Assembly: GCA_026002025.1 (NCBI GenBank)
Contig: BOAU01000073.1
Span: 1-10,696 of the forward strand
Source of the DNA: Spirochaetia bacterium
GTDB lineage: Bacteria > Spirochaetota > Spirochaetia > Treponematales > Breznakiellaceae
Reading direction: 5' to 3'
Length of the DNA stretch: 10,696 bases
Each line of letters begins with the position of its first letter. Within the stretch, counting starts at the first letter, position 1. A program made the translations under genes and the position numbers. A model generated the notes under the pieces. That model was given only the letters and a program-made list of their open reading frames with translations, was not told where the DNA came from and made no database searches. Of the stretch, positions 8,257-10,696 are shown piece by piece.

Positions 8257-9300
8257 ATGATGACCATAAAACGCCGGATGATTATCACCAATATTCTTAT
8301 GCTCGTGGTGCCTGTGGTACTGTGCGTAATTGCCGGATGGCTTTTAAACAGTATTGGCTTTTTTATAATGGAATCGCAGGGGCTTCCTTTTCCCCGCGAG
8401 GCAGGCGGTCCTCCGCGTGCTATTGCTAAAGTAGAGGAATATCCGCCTGTTATGTATTTATTTCTTTTTATGCAAATGGTTCTTGTTATCGGGATTTTTT
8501 TTGCAAGCAATACGTTTTTTACCCGCAGGCTGGTTGGGCAAATTATGGCGGAACATGAAAAATACGAAAACAACCGCCGCGAACTTATCGCCGGTATTTC
8601 CCACGATTTACGCACCCCGCTCACCTCAATTAAAGCATATCTTGAGGGGATAGAAACCGGCCTTGCCTCCACGCCGGAAAAACAGCAAAAGTATTTTTCC
8701 ACCATAAAAAACAAAACCAATGATCTGGAACACATCATCAATCAACTGTTTTTGTTTTCAAAGCTTGACATCGGCGAATACCCGGTGAATATGCAGAGGA
8801 TCGATCTGGGGCGTACCCTGGCGGAAATGCTGGCCGAGCTTACCGATGAATATGGACGCCGCGGGCTGACAATCATACAGGATCAGGATGACGTTCCGTC
8901 ATTTGTCGAAAACATATTTGTCAATGCCGATTACCTGCAATTACGAAATGTTATTATCAACATTCTGGAAAACAGCGTAAAATACAAAAATACGGAGAAG
9001 GGTGTTTTGCACGTTAATAGTTCTGTTGTCAACAGTACCGTGGAAATTACCTTAACCGATGACGGTCCCGGTGTTCCACCAAATGCGCTGGACAAGTTGT
9101 TTGACGTGTTCTACCGCACCGACCCGGCGCGTAATAACGAAAAAAAAGGAAGCGGCCTGGGGCTTGCCATTGCGGACAAAACCATCCGGCGTATGGGCGG
9201 CAGTATCCATGCCGAATTACCCGGACACGGACTTTCCATTGTTATTCGTCTTCCTGTTATTCAGGACAAGGGGAGGAACCATGAAGATACTCATTATTGA
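8257..9300 (+). CDS. Small two-TM sensor histidine kinase without HAMP domain
   Basis: This is a membrane histidine kinase (347 aa), the likely partner of the OmpR-type regulator that overlaps it. TM1 is at ~8-30 and TM2 at ~66-88. The extracytoplasmic loop between them is only ~36 residues and rich in Pro and Gly (FPREAGGPPRA). Only about 27 residues separate TM2 from the phospho-acceptor His116 in GISHDLRTPLTSIKAYLEG, which leaves no room for a normal ~50-residue HAMP domain. The HATPase domain has an N-box (INILENSVKYKN, Asn239), a G1 box (DDGPGVP, Asp269) and a G2 box (GSGLGLAI from Gly298), so catalysis should be intact. AGGAGG at 8246-8251 lies five bases from ATG 8257 and eight from a second in-frame ATG at 8260, so either start is possible. 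The 46-bp gap after the channel gene shows no clear terminator, suggesting one transcript with the pump. Small-loop kinases often sense signals within the membrane; the signal here is unknown. Confidence 0.93.
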   Translation: MMTIKRRMIITNILMLVVPVVLCVIAGWLLNSIGFFIMESQGLPFPREAGGPPRAIAKVEEYPPVMYLFLFMQMVLVIGIFFASNTFFTRRLVGQIMAEHEKYENNRRELIAGISHDLRTPLTSIKAYLEGIETGLASTPEKQQKYFSTIKNKTNDLEHIINQLFLFSKLDIGEYPVNMQRIDLGRTLAEMLAELTDEYGRRGLTIIQDQDDVPSFVENIFVNADYLQLRNVIINILENSVKYKNTEKGVLHVNSSVVNSTVEITLTDDGPGVPPNALDKLFDVFYRTDPARNNEKKGSGLGLAIADKTIRRMGGSIHAELPGHGLSIVIRLPVIQDKGRNHEDTHY

Positions 9301-9979
9301 AGATGACAAGGCGATGGCCGATATTGAGCGTGATTTTCTGGAAATGAACGGCTTTGAAGTGGCGCATGAAAGTGACGGCGTCAAGGGCATGGAACGGGCA
9401 TTAAGCGGCGGCTTTAATCTGATATTGCTTGACCTGATGCTTCCCGGCAAAGACGGCTGGGAAATATGCCGTCAAATCCGCGACAGGATCGATGTGCCGA
9501 TTTTGATGGTCACCGCCCGTGTTGAGGACATCGACAAGGTGCGCGGTCTTGGCATCGGCGCCGATGACTATATTGCAAAACCCTTTTCGCCCACAGAACT
9601 GGTGGCCCGGGTAAAGGCGCACCTTGCCCGCTATGAACGGCTGAAAGGCGGCGCGCCGGGCAGCGCCGCTCCGCAGGACGCGGAAATCGATTTGGGTTAT
9701 CTCAAAATAAATCCATCCACCCGGCGTATTTATGCTTTTGATAAAGAAGTGGTCCTTACCAATAAGGAATACGAATTACTGTACTTCCTTATTTCAAATC
9801 CTGAAAATGTTTTCAGCAAAGAACAGCTCTATAACCGGATTTGGGGCGAGGATCGCTACGGCGATATTAAAACGGTTACGGTGCATATCAAGCGCCTGCG
9901 TGAAAAAATAGAAAAGGACCCGATAAATCCCCTGCACATACAAACCGTGTGGGGCGCGGGGTATCGGTTTAATGTGTAA
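9281..9979 (+). CDS. OmpR/PhoB-family response regulator
   Basis: This is a DNA-binding response regulator (232 aa, standard length). The receiver domain covers ~1-115, with acidic Glu7-Asp8-Asp9, phospho-acceptor Asp51 in LLDLMLPGKDG, Thr78 and Lys100 in the expected places (VTARVEDIDKVRGLGIGADD, YIAKPFSP). After a short linker (~122-135, GGAPGSAAPQDAE) comes a winged-helix domain at ~136-232, with LTNKEYELLYFLISNP, VFSKEQLYNRIWGED, the recognition helix region TVTVHIKRLREKIE, and the terminal wing TVWGAGYRF. I placed the start at ATG 9281, inside the end of the kinase gene (20-bp overlap), because GGGGAGGAA lies just before it and the product then begins with the classic MKILIIEDD. It probably regulates the preceding pump genes and its own operon. 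The tandem repeat at 2738-2757 is a candidate site, but this is untested inference. Confidence 0.95.
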   Translation: MKILIIEDDKAMADIERDFLEMNGFEVAHESDGVKGMERALSGGFNLILLDLMLPGKDGWEICRQIRDRIDVPILMVTARVEDIDKVRGLGIGADDYIAKPFSPTELVARVKAHLARYERLKGGAPGSAAPQDAEIDLGYLKINPSTRRIYAFDKEVVLTNKEYELLYFLISNPENVFSKEQLYNRIWGEDRYGDIKTVTVHIKRLREKIEKDPINPLHIQTVWGAGYRFNV

Positions 9980-9982
9980 CTG

Positions 9983-10085
9983 CTATTATCATCGTTCATT
10001 TATGCAACACCCGTTGCACTTTTACGCCATCAGCGGGGAACCATCTATTATCACCCCCATTTGTGCAACACCTGTTGCACAAATG
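9983..10085. repeat. Two diverged copies of a ~36-bp unit carrying a palindrome
   Basis: Copy 1 (9983-10019) and copy 2 (10045-10080) both begin CTATTATCA and end with ATTT-R-TGCAACACC-Y-GTTGCAC, with a small length difference in the middle, and are separated by 25 bp. In copy 1 the palindrome has 6-bp arms (10003-10008 / 10013-10018) around ACCC. In copy 2 the arms extend to a perfect 12 bp (10058-10069 / 10074-10085) around ACCT. Copy 1 is followed by CTTTTA and could be a weak terminator for the preceding regulator gene. Copy 2 has no T-run on either strand. Possible roles are paired operators for the DUF1016 gene, a REP-like dispersed repeat, or a weak transcription end. Nothing else is evident in this gap. 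Confidence 0.55.
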
Positions 10086-10103
10086 CAATTCCGTAGGTAG
10101 ACT

Positions 10104-10696
10104 ATGAAAAGAGAAAAACCGGACAGGGAAAGAAAGAATATGGGCAAGAAAAAAGGCGTACTATTCCCGGTGGCTCCCCAAAAAACGGAACTAAACGACA
10201 CCTATTCAGAGTTTATCAGTCGTATCATAAGCATGATTCAAGAGAGCCGGCAAAAAATGCTGGCCATGGCAAATAACGGGATGCTGCTGCTCTATTGGAA
10301 CATCGGCGTTATGATATTGGAAAAACAGGCCGCCGAGGGCTGGGGCGCAAAGGTCATAGACCGGATGTCAAAGGATTTAAGCGATAAATTCCCGGAAATG
10401 CAGGGCTGGTCGGCGCGGAACCTAAAGTATATGCGGAAATTTGCGGAATCCTGGCCGGAACGCCAATTTGTGGAACAGGTAATAGCGCTGATTCCCTTGC
10501 GCAGTAACATTGTCTTAATGGATAAGCTTGATGATCCTTCCGAACGTTCCTGGTATGCGGCAAAATCCCTGGAGCACGGCTGGAGCAGCAATGTTCTGAA
10601 CCTTCAGATTTCCGCACAACTGTATCAAAGATCAGGAAAAGAAGTCAGTAATTTTAACCGTACCTTGCCTTCGGTAGATTCCGATATGGCACAACA
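10104..10696 (+). CDS. YhcG-family (DUF1016) predicted nuclease, 3' end outside window
   Basis: The frame runs open from ATG 10104 to the right edge (197 residues visible), so the gene is cut by the window. The visible part matches the DUF1016 N-terminal domain as I know the family. It has a helical start (YSEFISRIISMIQESRQKML), then LLYWNIGVMILEKQ, GWGAKVIDRMSKDLSDKFP, GWSARNLKYMRKFAESWP, a linker ALIPLRSNIVLMDKL, and DDPSERSWYAAKSLEHGWSS. The C-terminal PDDEXK nuclease domain expected in this family would lie beyond the window and is not seen. A second in-frame ATG at 10140 (MGKKKGVLFP) has a purine-rich AGGGAAAGAAAG before it. The first ATG has only a weak TAGGT, so the start is uncertain. 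Family members are often found with restriction or other accessory genes and are frequently transferred; the true role is not settled. The gene is separated from the pump/regulator operon by the palindromic repeats and is probably an independent unit. Confidence 0.85.
   Translation, partial: MKREKPDRERKNMGKKKGVLFPVAPQKTELNDTYSEFISRIISMIQESRQKMLAMANNGMLLLYWNIGVMILEKQAAEGWGAKVIDRMSKDLSDKFPEMQGWSARNLKYMRKFAESWPERQFVEQVIALIPLRSNIVLMDKLDDPSERSWYAAKSLEHGWSSNVLNLQISAQLYQRSGKEVSNFNRTLPSVDSDMAQ

Noticed and set aside
8232..8429. Small 65-aa ORF between the channel and kinase genes
   Set aside because: Most of it is an alternate-frame reading of the kinase N-terminus, with no RBS before 8232 and no recognisable features.
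9059..9280. N-terminal extension of the response regulator from 9059
   Set aside because: It lies wholly inside the kinase gene in another frame. The receiver domain starts cleanly at ATG 9281 with a strong RBS.
10058..10085. Intrinsic terminator at the 12-bp-arm palindrome
   Set aside because: No T-run follows on either strand. I kept it as a repeat/possible operator instead.
9983..10085. CRISPR array
   Set aside because: Only two diverged copies with one 25-bp spacer and no cas genes. The copies differ in length and sequence, unlike CRISPR repeats.

Overview
The window looks like an accessory stretch of a Gram-negative, double-membrane bacterium. It encodes a complete RND / adaptor / TolC-type pump, which needs an outer membrane. 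A termite-gut or animal-associated spirochaete of the Treponema type is a reasonable guess. The adaptor lacks the usual alpha-helical hairpin, as in the Borrelia BesA protein, and the pump genes run adaptor-RND-TolC as in besABC. The species assignment is inference; no rRNA or tRNA is present to anchor it. All genes I can support are on the + strand.

Layout. (1) Positions 1-2732: a YesN/YesM-type two-component pair. The 3' part of an AraC-family response regulator enters from the left edge, and a 578-aa YesM-like sensor kinase overlaps its stop codon. (2) Positions 2733-2867: a gap with a tandem 9-bp direct repeat at 11-bp period, a perfect 17-bp palindrome, and a strong ribosome binding site. 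(3) Positions 2868-8210: the pump operon, consisting of a short periplasmic adaptor, a 1035-aa RND transporter (HAE1-like) and a TolC-like outer-membrane channel. Spacings are 10 bp and then an ATGA overlap. (4) Positions 8257-9979: a second two-component system, made of a small two-TM histidine kinase without a HAMP domain and an OmpR/PhoB-type response regulator that overlaps it by 20 bp. It lies 46 bp behind the pump and probably belongs to the same operon. (5) Positions 9980-10103: a gap with two diverged copies of a ~36-bp unit, each centred on a palindrome TGCAAC-ACCY-GTTGCA. The second copy extends to perfect 12-bp arms. (6) Positions 10104-10696: the 5' part of a YhcG/DUF1016-family gene (predicted PDDEXK nuclease family), running off the right edge.

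How the genes may work together: the pump would export small molecules from the inner membrane and periplasm through the TolC-like channel. The kinase and regulator behind it probably sense membrane or drug stress and control the pump. The tandem 11-bp-spaced repeats upstream of the adaptor are a natural candidate site for the OmpR-type regulator; this is inference. The upstream YesMN pair probably controls genes outside the window. The most checkable unusual points are the hairpin-less adaptor, the two regulatory motifs before the pump, the HAMP-less kinase, and the duplicated palindromic unit before the DUF1016 gene. I did not find evidence of a wholly undescribed system.
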